Below are positions 44,422-55,969 of a stretch of DNA of 64,000 nt, piece after piece. The first letter of the stretch is position 1. The number at the start of each line of letters is the position of its first letter. The position numbers were made by a program, and so were the translations under genes. The notes under the pieces were generated by a model. That model did not search any database. It had not been told where the DNA came from and saw only the letters and a program-made list of their open reading frames with translations. Source of the DNA: Tricholoma matsutake (lineage: Eukaryota; Basidiomycota; Agaricomycetes; Agaricales; Tricholomataceae); the NCBI GenBank assembly GCA_026075535.2, contig AP026545.1, forward strand, positions 1,984,001-2,048,000. The letters are read 5' to 3'.

Positions 44422-46135
44422 TCACACTGATCTATGCTCCTCACTTCCCATCTCCTCTCACCTCCATCACCCCCACACACAACACTATCAGTACTTTTAG
44501 CGCTTTGCTCCCTTGCATCTATTTTATTTTGGGGTTTGCCTAGGCAGATCTTGGTTTTCCCACTACTGCCACACTCTGAGCCAGCAGCAGAGGTCGTCAT
44601 GAAGGTGGGTTCCGAGGGTAAGGAGCCTTTTTGTAGGCCTCTGTGCCACCTCATGATCATGCGACTAGCTCCGCTATCTGCGCAGAGCCTTGCTTGAATC
44701 CCCCTTTTCGCATGGTCTGTGCCCTGGTGCTAGGGGCTAGCAGATGCTGGGGTATAAGACAGTTCAAGTGTGACTAGGGGCATCTGTGTTGCTTCCTCTT
44801 GTCTTCCACCACTCATGAGCAACACAGGTAAGCACTTTGTGCTCATACTGCAGACCAGCTTCTTATTCTCACAGTATCATTACCTAAGGCTTCACCTAAT
44901 CGAATAACATTTTACTCACATTGTAAGAACTTTTGCAATTCCTCCAGGTCGATCTCAACTAGATTGTCACTTTCAGGATTCACCTGGCTTTTTTGTTATA
45001 GCTTCACTATTTGATCCAGCTGAATCTTGATAGTGAGTGGATACCTCTATCCATTTCTATCTGAGAACCTGACAGGGTCATATGACAGCATCGAATCGTT
45101 CATTTAACGTTTGATTTTCTTGGCCCTCCCTTCCTTCCCTTGTTATTTCTCTTTCTTTTCTGTGATTTGTTGTTCTTTATCATAGTTGTACTGTATCATA
45201 GGAAAACTGTGCCGATCTGCTTAGACATTACAGAGGATAGCACTGTTTGTATTTATATCTGTAGCACTTTGCTCCCTTGCATCTATTTTATTTCGGGGTC
45301 TGCCTAGACAGATCTTGGTTTTCCTGCTACTACCACACTCTGAGCAAGCAGCAGAGGACACCACCAGGCTGAGCGTCTTTATTTTATTTTTATTATTCAC
45401 TGCATATATCATTGGACATTTATTCACTGCACATAACATTACCAGACATTTTAGACATCATCTCCTATTTAGAGTTCCATTGCAATGAGGACGTTGCATT
45501 TTTTGGACATGGGTAGATGGAGTAGTGTGTATGGGCACACCTACTCCAGGTAGTCATGTGACCATGTAGTCAGTAGACAGTCACACATGTACATAGAGTC
45601 ATGCTTAGGCTATCACTAGAGCATCCCACCACTCTGCTATAGGAGACGGATCCGCCGTCTCCAACAGGTAAGCACTTCATGCTATATATTGTAAGTTGTA
45701 ACAGTGCCTTACCTTTTCAGTAGTTGTTATTTAGGCTTCGCCTTGAGGTCATCCTCTCGACAATAACAACTACTCGCATCGTAAGAACTTTCACAATCTT
45801 CGAAGGGATAGACTCATCCAGGATCTCACTTCACAGGATATCATTTGCTGCCTCGCCCAGTTGAATCCTAATAGTGAGTGGTGCCAACACCTATTCCCAT
45901 GAGTCTTTTCCTTACTTGGTTACATCTGGGCTTCATTGACATCAATGTTTCGAATAGTTCAGTCAACTTTCGATTTTTGCAGCCCTCCCACGTCTCCCTT
46001 TTCTTTGCTTTGGGTGTGTGTAATTCTTGTATTTGTAGCATGTCCACTCCCTTGCCTATTTCATTTTGGGGTCCATCTTCCCGGACCTCAGTTTCCCGCT
46101 ATACCTCACCTTGAGCAAGCAGCAGAGGTTTTATT
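44422..46135 (+). repeat. Repeats flanking the DIRS-like element
   Basis: A ~95-bp block (GCTCCCTTGCATCTATTTTA..., AGATCTTGGTTTTCC..., GAGCMAGCAGCAGAGG) occurs at 44,503, 45,268 and, more diverged, 46,045. A second block (AGGCTTCRCCT..., CGTAAGAACTTT, CCAGG, ...ATAGTGAGTGG) occurs at 44,885-45,040 and 45,730-45,880. The TGGAGTAG...CTACTCCA hairpin repeat at 45,510-45,545 matches 7,111-7,150. This arrangement suggests two or more overlapping element ends. No gene. Confidence 0.6.
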
Positions 46136-46638
46136 GAGATCGAGCCTTGTGAAGCTACTAGTCACGAGCATGATGACCTATTATAATAAGGCTATTACTG
46201 TGGGAAGGTCAGGTGTGACAACTAAAAATGTCCAGGGTTCCAGGACCCCAAGAGTGGTTGTGGGAATGAGGATCAATTGCCTTATGTTGACCATGTCCTT
46301 CTCGTCAATGGTAGGGGGCACTGAGATGGACGAGGTACAGGGGGGGGAGGTGTGTTTTTGGCACTCAGACCAGGAGGTCGGTAGTTGGTCTGGCATGTGC
46401 AGAAGATAGCATTGCAACTATGACGCGAAGAAAAAGAAACATTATTACGATACTTAGTTTGTTTACATAATAGGAAAAGAGAATTGTGGAAGGATTACTA
46501 GGTAGCGTAAGGTAATGAAAAAATCCATAGTTCGTTCGGCACAGAGAGTAAACAACCCTGAGAGCAGATCGTGATCATGTCTTGCATACCCTGAACTTTG
46601 GTGACCTGTTTCCCTATAGTCAAACCAGGTTAGCGTTG
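46136..46638. other. Intergenic, no gene seen
   Basis: A transition from repeat DNA to the 3' flank of the minus-strand Kre9-like gene. The open frames here show no family resemblance. Confidence 0.4.
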
Positions 46639-47200
46639 TCATCTGGAAGAGTCATCGAAGATAGATACCGAGTCACCGAATACTGTTTATGCGAACATGA
46701 GAGATGGAAGAGTACAAGAAGGGAAAATAAACTCACAGACAACAAAGTAATCGTCGCGGCATGGAAGATTTTGGGGGATGGTGACGCCCACCCATCCCTT
46801 GTCGATTGAGAAGTACGTAGCCAAAGGATGATCTATAGGGGAATATGTCGGATTCCGTCGTACGAAATTTAGAGACGGCATTGACGAACCAATGTCAAGG
46901 TTCTCGCTGTTATTAGCATAGTGACCGATCATAAGCATGCCAGTCGAACCATGTTTCTCGCGAGGAATGTTACTCGTGTCTAGAGGATAACAGTATTTCA
47001 CAACTTTGGCACCCGTGATAATAAACAGCCTACATACCCCATGTCACGTTGTGTGTAGAACCCCTCGGCCAGAGAATGGCCGCTTTGGGCGACGTTATAC
47101 GAGGACTGAAGACGGTAGCGGACTGTGCGCTCAGGGGTGCAGCATTGGACGAGCTCCAGGCGAGAAAAAATGTTAAGATAATGGTAATGCAAAATATCAT
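46639..47200 (-). CDS. Secreted Kre9/Knh1-like protein
   Basis: Minus-strand exons 47200-47038, 46979-46890, 46832-46737 and 46682-46639 splice in frame to 130 residues ending TGA. The ATG begins MIFCITIILTFFLAWSSSNA, a signal peptide. The Kre9/Knh1-type N-terminal domain follows: ITSPKAAILWPRGSTHNVTW, then DTSNIP, MLMIGHYANNSENL, DHPLATYFSIDKGWVGV, and the closing YFVVLFGDS pattern. The family is linked to cell-wall beta-glucan assembly in yeast; mushroom members are usually small secreted or GPI-anchored proteins. There is no room for a Ser/Thr-rich tail or GPI signal after the domain, so it is probably secreted. All introns are 52-59 nt with GT-AG ends. Confidence 0.85.
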
Positions 47201-48029
47201 GATGTTTGAAATATTAGATGGATCGTTTGGAGGGAACTAGAAGGATTGGGGATGTAGGAGGCGGCGAAAAGAGAAAATGAGTTTGAAAGAATGGCGGGAT
47301 GGGTTTAGGACTTTTTATATCTTCATGGTGCTTCGGAGCAAATCGAGCTACACTTCTTTTTCGTTTTCGGGGTTATTCAATCCTCGCATCGCGGAGTCTA
47401 GTCCCTTTGTAGATACCAATCCTCGGCACGAGGCTCAGGTAGCTTCTCCCGCTTTTGGGTAATAGATAGGTGTACACGTTGATCTACGAAGCATGTTGTC
47501 GCCAACGTTCACGGTTTAAACGTTCACACGTCATGGGTACACTGCAGGGATGGGAGGAGATTTTTACTGAGTGGCCAGAAGCTTGCTGGTATAAAGACAT
47601 ACCGCCAAGTATATAACCATCTCCCTACAACTCATCCCTCCGTCCAATTACTACAACAACAACAAAAAGGACGAGAATCCGACAACGACAAATTGATCGC
47701 CCTACATGCTTGAATCAGACGTGGATTCGCGAAGTGATCCTCGAACGATGCATGGATACATCATTACTCACTGATCTTCATTACCTACCGTCGATGAACA
47801 CAGACAATGCAAAGGCAAATAGCTAATCGCCATCTTCTTCAACGCCGCCAGAAGCCATCACGCGAATCGAGAAAGCGACGATTAAGTAGTGTATTGACAG
47901 TAGAGAACCAAAGAATTATATGGCAACGTATAAGCCAATAGAAAGCGTGGCCGAGTCGCATATATTATGTTCTGGGATGGATGAGTGTAACATGGAAAGC
48001 TGGACTGCGCGCCTATTCCTAGACGAGAG
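47201..48029. other. Intergenic region between the two Kre9-like genes
   Basis: It contains the presumed promoter of the 47200 gene. A TATA-like GTATATAACC near 47,610 on the plus strand is followed by a CAACAACAAC-rich tract, but no substantial ORF follows. Confidence 0.4.
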
Positions 48030-48562
48030 GCGAGTCAAGCGCAATCGACTTTCAAAATTGCAATGTCAACTCACAGACTATGGTACACTTGTCTCTGGGG
48101 ATCTGGGATGATTTTTACCTTGACGTATATCGAAGCCATCCGCGAGGGGGGGTGTTCAAAGGTGGCGGACAATAGAAGAGATTAAGATGACATACTGAGT
48201 TCGAGGTGTTCATCAGAGTTACCCTCTTTGATGGTACCCAAAACGACCTTTCCGTTCGGGTTGGTTATTGTTTTGGGAATGTCATCGAGTTTCCTGTATT
48301 GCACAACACATTAGAGAATCAGGAAACGGAAAGGGGTATCGTTGATGACCATGTGTAATGCTCAATTGTCGTTCGACATCCAACAGTCCACATCGTTGAA
48401 GGATCTAGGTTCGTGATCTTCGACGAATAGACGTCGGCCAGCCGATTCAGAGTACCAGATATCTTTAAATCTGCGACACGGAAGACAAGCACCATCAGCG
48501 GAGCGAATGCTTGCGGTAAGTATCGCCAGAAGAAGAGAAGCCATAAACACATGGAACATCAT
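48030..48562 (-). pseudogene. Second Kre9/Knh1-like gene, decayed
   Basis: A signal peptide begins MMFHVFMASLLLAILTASIR at 48562. The conserved domain is in another frame: DVYSSKITNLDPSTMWTVG (about 48,440-48,384), TTIEHYTW, an intron (GT...ACAG, 52 nt), then KLDDIPKTITNPNGKVVLG and GNSDEHLEL. The next block LADGFDIRQGKV is visible near 48,150 but lacks a usable acceptor. A DKCTIV motif near 48,075 parallels DDYFVV of the neighbouring gene. A frameshift between the signal peptide and the domain and the missing splice site indicate decay. Confidence 0.6.
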
Positions 48563-49336
48563 GGCCAGGGTGAGTTCTGAGATCAAAAGCGCGAATCAAA
48601 GGTTATATATAGCAAGTTAGGTAAACGATAGTCAAAAGGTGAGGCTTACAATCGGCCAGATACCCTCTTTATAGGAACGATTTCAAAGTTGAACGTTGAC
48701 CGGCGGAGAGGAGAAGCAGTCGGTTCACAAGATGCACGCTCAGCGCTCAGCCCCCAACCAGCCTCCAGTAGGAATTTCATCCAACCCGCCGTATGGAAGA
48801 TGATCTATGAGCCCCAGGCTGGCGCTCTGTATCGCAGCGAGCGCAAAGAGAGACTTATAATTTGAGAACTTGACTTCTTTACGGAAACTGGATTAAGAAT
48901 AGATATTCGAGAAGTGGCAATTATTTGTGTAAATAAATAAATAATAATATGAGTCAGTCACGGCGCTCGTGATAGCGTGCACTGCTCGTCACAGTCGCGA
49001 CACCTCGTGACTTTCCTCTTGTTTCTCGTTGGCGACGGGTTTGGCTCTAAAGCTTGAAGCTTGAAGTTGCACTACCTGTATATAAAGTGAGTACTGCTCT
49101 GTATCTTCAACTTCCAGAGTTCTCGGGAGTCGCACCATTCTGACTGACTCTTGACTAGCTTGACTTCGGCGATACAGTCAGACAACAGTGACGTGAACAG
49201 TGACTGATATCGAGTCTATCACTTGTAGGTTCCTGGCTAACACGATAACCTATAAACCCCTCCCTCTCCCTTCGTCTAACCTGCAACAACTACAAGAACA
49301 TCACTTTCCTTTCTTCGGACGATCTGGATTGGATCA
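48563..49336. other. Divergent promoter region (Kre9-like / RIF1)
   Basis: No ORF of note. Short TGACT repeats and AGCTTGAAGCTTGAAG lie at 49,050-49,190. It presumably carries the RIF1 promoter and 5' UTR. Confidence 0.4.
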
Positions 49337-49363
49337 ATGCAGGGCGCAAGAAGTCAGACATGA
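49337..49363 (+). CDS. Eight-codon upstream ORF overlapping the RIF1 start
   Basis: ATG 49337 opens an 8-codon frame (MQGARSQT) whose TGA stop overlaps the main ATG at 49360 as ATGA. If it is in the transcript, it would favour termination-reinitiation and could tune RIF1 translation. Transcript start is unknown. Confidence 0.4.
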   Translation: MQGARSQT

Positions 49364-52300
49364 CACTTCGTGGTATTTTCTCAGAAAGTCGAAAAGCCAA
49401 TTTTTCTAGCTTCAACATTGCCCCCATTCGAACACTGGCTGAAGTGAAAAAGGCGACGAAAACTACAACAATGCCTGGAACATCTCCTTCTAACACTAAC
49501 ACAACGTGTCTTGTCGCGTCAGGAGCTGGATTAGCCAATCCCGCTAATCCTATGATGTCTTCGTTGTACCTATCGTCACCGTTGGACACCATCATAGAGT
49601 CTATGCAGGATCCTAACTCGCATCACGTCTCCCTTCACGACCTCATTGAGGCATACAGTGTCCTTTCAGCAAGGATACGATCCCAGTTACGTGTGATATT
49701 ACGGGCTAACCATCCTCTTCCCGCTTTAGCGCCGCTCAAGGAGCACACCTTTCTTTTTGCGCGAGCGTTAGCGAGAGATGTACGTCGTGCCCTTATCGAC
49801 CCCTCGAACAACCTTCGGAAAACCCCCCCGTCAGGAGAATCATTTCTTACGACCGTTCCCATGACAGATCATGAGATTCAGTATGCGAGAGATCTTGCCA
49901 CTCTTTGCCATCACGCCGTTCGATTTGTGTCCGATGTATTCGCCTTCCAACCCTTGTATTCGATATTTGCAGGTATGTACGGTACAATGTATTTGTCCAA
50001 TATATTTGCTTTAATTTGAAATACAGAACGAGAGATTCAAGACCTCTTCAATGACCTTTTGAAAATTGCCTTGACGACCAGTTTGCCTACTCCGCATGCC
50101 AACAAGACCTGGTCACTCGTATTCTGGACGATCCAAGTCCAAAACCTCCCAGTGGCTGTTTTCGCTTCAAAGAAAGTTGAGATAGTAAAAGCTCTAGGAC
50201 AGTCGGTTTCCGACCAAAATGGGCTGCAAGCTAAACTTGACAGCTTTAAGGTCGTCTGTTTCGCCTTTCAACAGTGCATGGTGCATACTGACATGCTTCA
50301 TCTATAGACGATTCATAATTTACTGAAAAGACATTCGAAACAATTTCTATCGCCCCTATTGGAGATCCTCCCATCAGTACTCGAAAACCTTACCTCTAGA
50401 TTTGTCGAGTGCAGAAGACAGGCAGCGCATGCACTTGGTGGATTCGTCCTTGCCAAGTTGAACCTGCTCTCTGCAGTGGACTACCCTCACGAAAGGATAG
50501 TCGGAACGCTCCGAGTGTTCATCGAGGAACAGTCCTTGAAGCAACATTCGTCTCAAGACGTACATCTTCCTGGCCTAGTGATTGACGCCTTATCAACAGT
50601 CGATTCTCCCACAACCAAAGGGCCTTCCTGGGCGGTGGTAGTTCTTGCGTCCCTGGTCATACTCTCCGACGCGTCTGTGTTTTTTCATTCGCGATCCATC
50701 AAATTTGTGATGAATTCTCTGCGGTATGCGTCAAGGCACGAGAACCGAAATATATGCACAGCTCATGCCGTTGTATGGCGCACTTTTATCTGGGCGTATG
50801 CTCGACTGTCTCCGGAACTGAGCATGAAGCGGCGGGACGACAGCGGAAAGCTGGCTGATCCAGATAATACCAGGGATGGGGTATTCAAAACTATCAGCCA
50901 AGAGCTGAAAGGCGGTATTGGAATCGCTCTAGTCACACTACTACTTGGGTCAAACAACATAGAAGCGTCAACTGACGTTGCGAGAGCCCTAATAGTCATC
51001 AAGGGGATGATTTCGGAGAGAAATCATGCTGATCACCGTGAAGGAATCTTGCTTCTGAACAGGATTGTAAGCGCGATCGGTATTCCCTTCACGACTGAGG
51101 TTCGGGATAACAGATGGCTCGGAAATATCGGATGTTCACAACATCTGTTCGACGGAACGGTTATAGATGCTAGCCTGGATAATCTGGGGACAGTCCTGAG
51201 CTCTCTTGTTGACGTAAACGTCGATCGAGTTCGACAACTCTCCGAGACTGAACTCCTTCGCCACTGGAATGATCTCATCGCCATCTGGATTGAAGGCGTC
51301 GAAAAGTTCCTTCGAGATCCGTCATTCTCCGTCTCTGTGAGTGATTTGTCTCGTTGCTGTGGAATATCGCTCAACATGGCGTAATAAGGGAGAGCTTCTT
51401 CACATCTGGCAATCTCTTCTGCTCGTTCAGGCACATCTAACGCAGGAGCATAGTCATCTAACAGCTTCGTCTACTTTTGCTCGACAAGTTGCTTCGATTG
51501 TTTCACAATTTATCATTCAGGTAGATGATCCTAAGGTCCAACTACGACACATAGAGTTCGTGCAGAAATTATGGGCTGTGCTAAAGAACGTGTTCTCGAG
51601 GGCCTGGCTTTCTCCCCCCGCGGAAATCATTCTCTCAGCAGTGCTGAAACGCAATTTCACCTTGGCTGACGAAGAGGTCAAACTCGGTTGGAGTCAGTTA
51701 TGTGCTGATTTGATATCTGTGGGCATTCCGACGCTTCTGCATGTTGTCAACATTCGTAGTGGACGTACAGAAGGATTGCAGGTGACAAGACAACTTTGGA
51801 CGGTTGTTGCAAGAACTTTCCAAGCTCCTGATGATTACGTGGATTGGGACGATGTGGTCTGCTTCCTTGTAATACCCTTCAAGTAAATCTCAGCAGCTTC
51901 CCTAGCTTGTGCGCAACTGATTTGAATGTCGACAGGGCGTGGGTTATGTCAGACAACGAGTTAAAGGTCTGGGACGTCACACTCCGCAAGGCGATCTCTA
52001 TGGCCAGTGAGACGGGTACAAAAGCAAGCGCAGTCGTCAGCCACATGCTCAGGCGAATGAATGGGGAAATATCGAAGTGCTTAGTCTTACTCTGTAATTC
52101 CATTTTCACATTGGCGCTCATGTGTCTTTTAGGTTAATCTGTTTCCCCAAGGCAGTGGCCATTCTGTTGGGCCATGTCGACTTTTCCGATGTTGATGATC
52201 TACCTGTGGACATATTATCAATGGTAAACGCTGTACTGGTCTCTGCTTATCCGCCACCACCTGAGTCATTAGTACCATGCCTCGAGATTCTCCGACATAC

Positions 52301-54404
52301 GGGACAGATCATCAGTGCTACCCCCGTTTCTATGCTCATCCAACTCCTAACGACCATGGGGGAGAGTCTTCGGCTCTGGATCACTGACGTCGATCAGGTG
52401 ATGCTCGAGTCTGAATTTAACACCGTTGTACGATTTCACGTTTTTGTGCTCTATGTCTGACTAATCTGCTCTTCCTGCATAGGTGAACGAGGTATATTGT
52501 CGTGCACTCGTTTCTCTGAGCCGTTTGGAGCCTTCTCTAGAACGGTTGATCGCTGTCTCTCCTTTCCTTGCGACTGCTTTCGTTCGCGTACCCCATCCCG
52601 CTAGCGGGCCAATGGCCTTTGAAAGTTTCTGGCGAGGAACGTATCACGGTCTTCCACAATATAGGCCGTTCTACCCGGACTGCCTCAACGCATGCCTGAT
52701 GGGCTTCGCTGATGTCTGTGGGGGTAGCCTAGGCGAAGGTTTATCAATGGGCACCGAAACTCAGATCACTGTACGTCCCTACAAATGTTATGATCTCCCT
52801 TAATTAATTAGTTTTCAGCAATTGTCGACTGTGCCTGATTCGCAGCTAGCTTATTGTGAAGTGGGCGAAACTCAAGGATTCGAGACGCGAATATCGCAAA
52901 ATCAAAACCCTCTCCGAGATACGTCGACGGCCTGCGATCTGACGCTACCTGCACCAGGCTCACTCGATTTTTTACCCGACTCGAAAGGGCGAGTACAACA
53001 CCATCACGGCCCCATGGCAGCCCTACGGCAACTAAACGACTACGATAGCCAGAATGACTACGACAGTTGGCAGGATGAAACACTCTCGGGCAAACACTCC
53101 GCCCCTCAAGATGATCTAACTCCACATCGTTATCCCCGCTTGTCGACATCGCCATCCCCCAAGATTTGGAGGCGAGAACACAGGACCTCTTCTAGTAGGA
53201 GATTATTATCGCCGCTACGCATCAATTTGCGGGACCAGCCCACTTCGTCACAGGCTCCTGAACGCAAACGACCATTTGAATCGAGCGAAGGTGCGTTTTT
53301 GGCGTGCCTCGCTCGCGGGATACTTGACTGAGCAATGAGCAGATGGCCCGTCCGTGAAACGACGAAAGACCGATACTGAGATCTACCTCAAGCGCCCCTT
53401 CGTACGAAACATTCAAAAGCCACAATCTCAGGATGGTTTGGAGCCATGTCTGATCAGTCTCGAACCGATGTCATCTTCTCCCATGGAGAACGAGACACGA
53501 GACCTTGCATCCCGGGGAGTGGTTTTATATCGGGACGAACGACCATCTTCGCCGTATTTTCCTACAGAAGACCCTCCAAGTACACCTGCACCAAGGAACA
53601 GTTGTGGTTTGGATAAACTAAATACCACGCCCCCGTCGCCCTCCTCTGAAGACTACAACAGTTGGGAGGCGGGCGTGTCAGTTGAGGAAATGCAAAAATT
53701 ACGGCGTGAATTTGTTGGTGGTAAGTCGTGAACACGCACATATTCTTATGCTTTCCAACCACATTCCTGCTAATAGATCTGGAGGCCCTCAAGATAGAAT
53801 CGGACGATAGGTCTGAACGAGATGAAGATCCCGAGTCCGACGAAGGTACGTGGATTTCATTATTTATGGCGTTCAAACCTCTTGACTGGTTCTCTGTTCT
53901 CTGGCAGCTGTCCATGATACAACTCTCCTCAGTCCTTTCCTTAGGCCGACTACCAGCGAAAGACAAACTACCAGCCAAAGACAAACTACCAGCCAAAGAC
54001 AAACTACCAGCCAAAGACAAACTACCAGCCAAAGACAAACTACCAGCCAAAGACAAACTACCAGCCAAAGACAAACTACCAGCCAAAGACAAACTACCAG
54101 CCAAAGACAAACTACCAGCCAAAGACAAACTACCAGCCAAAGACAAACTACCAGCCAAAGACAAACCCGATCTCAAACCGCACCAGATGCCATTCCCCTT
54201 CGCCCTCATCTGTCGCCTCCTCTACGAAGACATCAGACCACTGGTACGTCGACGCGCATGGAAGCCCTCCAGCGCGCGTACACTGCCGTCATGAACGACG
54301 AATCCCAAGTGCCGGTGGAAGATTTGGTTCAAGCGACTGCACTGGTAAACAGGATTGGGACGAAGCTTGATGAACAGATGAAGAAAAGACTCAAGGCTTC
54401 GTAA
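49360..54404 (+). CDS. RIF1: Rap1-interacting factor 1 (RIF1) homologue
   Basis: Eleven exons join in frame: 49360-49972, 50027-50250, 50308-51336, 51389-51882, 51936-52076, 52133-52427, 52483-52770, 52819-53290, 53343-53720, 53777-53845, 53908-54404, giving 1,499 residues. The N-terminal two-thirds is a helical-repeat region matching Rif1_N; the most typical stretch is LLEILPSVLENLTSRFVECR with QAAHALGGFVLAKL (about 50,360-50,470). The C-terminal third is disordered, with a basic cluster (SVKRRKT), many SQ/TQ motifs and the 12-unit repeat at 53,953-54,168. It ends with a helical MEALQRAYTAVMNDES...KLDEQMKKRL. Rif1 controls replication timing, telomere length and double-strand-break repair in the nucleus. 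No clear PP1-docking RVxF/SILK motif was found. Confidence 0.85.
53953..54168 (+). repeat. Twelve 18-bp tandem repeats encoding TSQRQT in RIF1
   Basis: The unit CCAGCCAAAGACAAACTA is repeated 12 times without indels; only the first unit (CCAGCG) and the last base pairs differ. In the RIF1 frame, set by the splice at 53,908 and the conserved C-terminus, it reads TSERQT once and TSQRQT eleven times, each giving an SQ dipeptide. Other frames are also open but are not the spliced frame. Confidence 0.85.
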
Positions 54405-55518
54405 TTGCAGGCGTGGTTAAAAGGTGATTAAATCCCAAGACGACAAGCTCCCTGAGTGAAACTTGTCCGACTCCTTTCGTATTATGCACACAACCCCTTG
54501 CTGATGACAAGGGCCTGAATATGATCCAAATATCTTTATTTTATCCTTATTCGCGGGTTTCCGGGTTTTCCTTTGCATTTGTATTTTTATATCATTAGCA
54601 CGTATGATCTCGCTTCTGTTTGACCTGCAAGACTCCAATTCAGCATATTAACAGCGCTTCATAATTATTTCGACCTTTGAGAGTGCTAGTGAACTCTTTA
54701 AAGTCAAGGTATGTAAAATGCGCAGAACTTTGGCATTCGTTTGTTCAGTAAAGATTACGATCTTCGGCCTGAGGCTGAAGGTACTCAGGCCTTCAATTCA
54801 CGCTCATATCTGCCCAATCAGCCTCTTTCATGCACTAACGGAATTGCCAGTACGGGAAATATCATATTTCATACGCAGGGCGCATTCACGAATACATTGA
54901 TAGAACTAAAAATAAACCAAACCGCCGGCGCGGGATCAAAATCGACGTGATAATGATGCGGATACAATAAGAGATAAGGGAATATAGAAATGTGCAAGCC
55001 GGGGGAATCAGGAATTTACTGGGGGTTTACAGGTTGGCAGCAGGAAATTCATCAGGAAGATGACAATTTAGTTTTCAGGTTTTCACACATTTCCAGGTTT
55101 TTTGAATACTTGGAAACTTGGAAACTCAGAAACTTACTATAATAAGCATTTTTCCTTGGCTGTACTTTTGAGGTTTCCAGAGAATGCTTGCTAGTGAGGT
55201 TTCCAGAAAAAGTGACTTAAGTTTCAATTAAGTTTCCAGGTATTCAAGTTTCCAAGGTTTTCTGTGGTTTTTGAGGTTGTTTTGAGGTTGAGAAACCTCT
55301 GGAATCTTGTCAACTTCCTGATGAGTCGTATATGAGTTTCTGATTTGCTTCTGGAATCTGTTGAACATTATTAAGTCCCCTCTTCTTCAGTTGACTGCGT
55401 CTCTTCGTGGCTATGCTCACGGAATTTCGGAGAAAACATGAGAGAGATAAGATAAAGCCTGACCGGGAAAGCGATCGGAGATCAAGGCACCAACGGAAAC
55501 GGAACAACGAAATGGAGA
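54405..55518. other. Intergenic with GTTTCCAG repeats
   Basis: 55,060-55,260 has repeated TTTCCAGG and an inverted pair (TTTCCAAGTATTCAA type at 55,097-55,128 versus 55,221-55,258), likely a decayed MITE. No gene. Confidence 0.45.
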
Positions 55519-55961
55519 AGGACCCTGGATTATGCCTACCAAGCCTAGATCCCAAAAAGTCGCAATTTCAGCTTTTCTGTCCGGACACTTTTGTTTGATT
55601 CCTGTCCGGATTGTAGCACCTAGCCTCCACCGGCTTTTTGGGCTCCACACCTTCCTAAAAAGGAAATTTTCGGCTGATGGACGTGAAGAAGCTCACAAAA
55701 CCGTCCAAAATGCATCAAAAATGCCAAAAATCAAGTGTTTTGACATCTTTCGTGACAATTTCAAAGTTCCCTGGAGCACCTTGGATGGGTTTTGGAAAAA
55801 AATTTGGTCTGACCCACCACATCCTGTCCGGACTGGACCCAGCATCTGGCCCACTGGCCCCAACTTTTGTCCGGACATCCACCAAGCTGGGATCTGGCTT
55901 ATTGGCTGCAAATGTCCAAAACCTGTCCGGATTGGGCTTGGTAGGGATAATCCGGGGTCCT
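55519..55961. mobile_element. hAT-type MITE, 443 bp, TSD AATGGAGA
   Basis: Terminal inverted repeats AGGACCCYGGATTATSCCTACCAAGCC lie at both ends. A perfect 8-bp duplication AATGGAGA is at 55511-55518 and 55962-55969. The interior carries five copies of TGTCCGGA, which may be transposase-binding sites. The internal ORFs show no transposase. Confidence 0.92.
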
Positions 55962-55969
55962 AATGGAGA

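Noticed and set aside
45936..46409. 157-residue ORF as a gene
   Set aside because: It overlaps the repeated DIRS-associated blocks, has no domain and no intron pattern.
53562..54209. Minus-strand ORF of repeated AGSLSL, and plus-strand LPAKDK repeat protein
   Set aside because: Both are other-frame readings of the 18-bp RIF1 minisatellite. The spliced RIF1 frame gives TSQRQT and joins to a sensible C-terminus.
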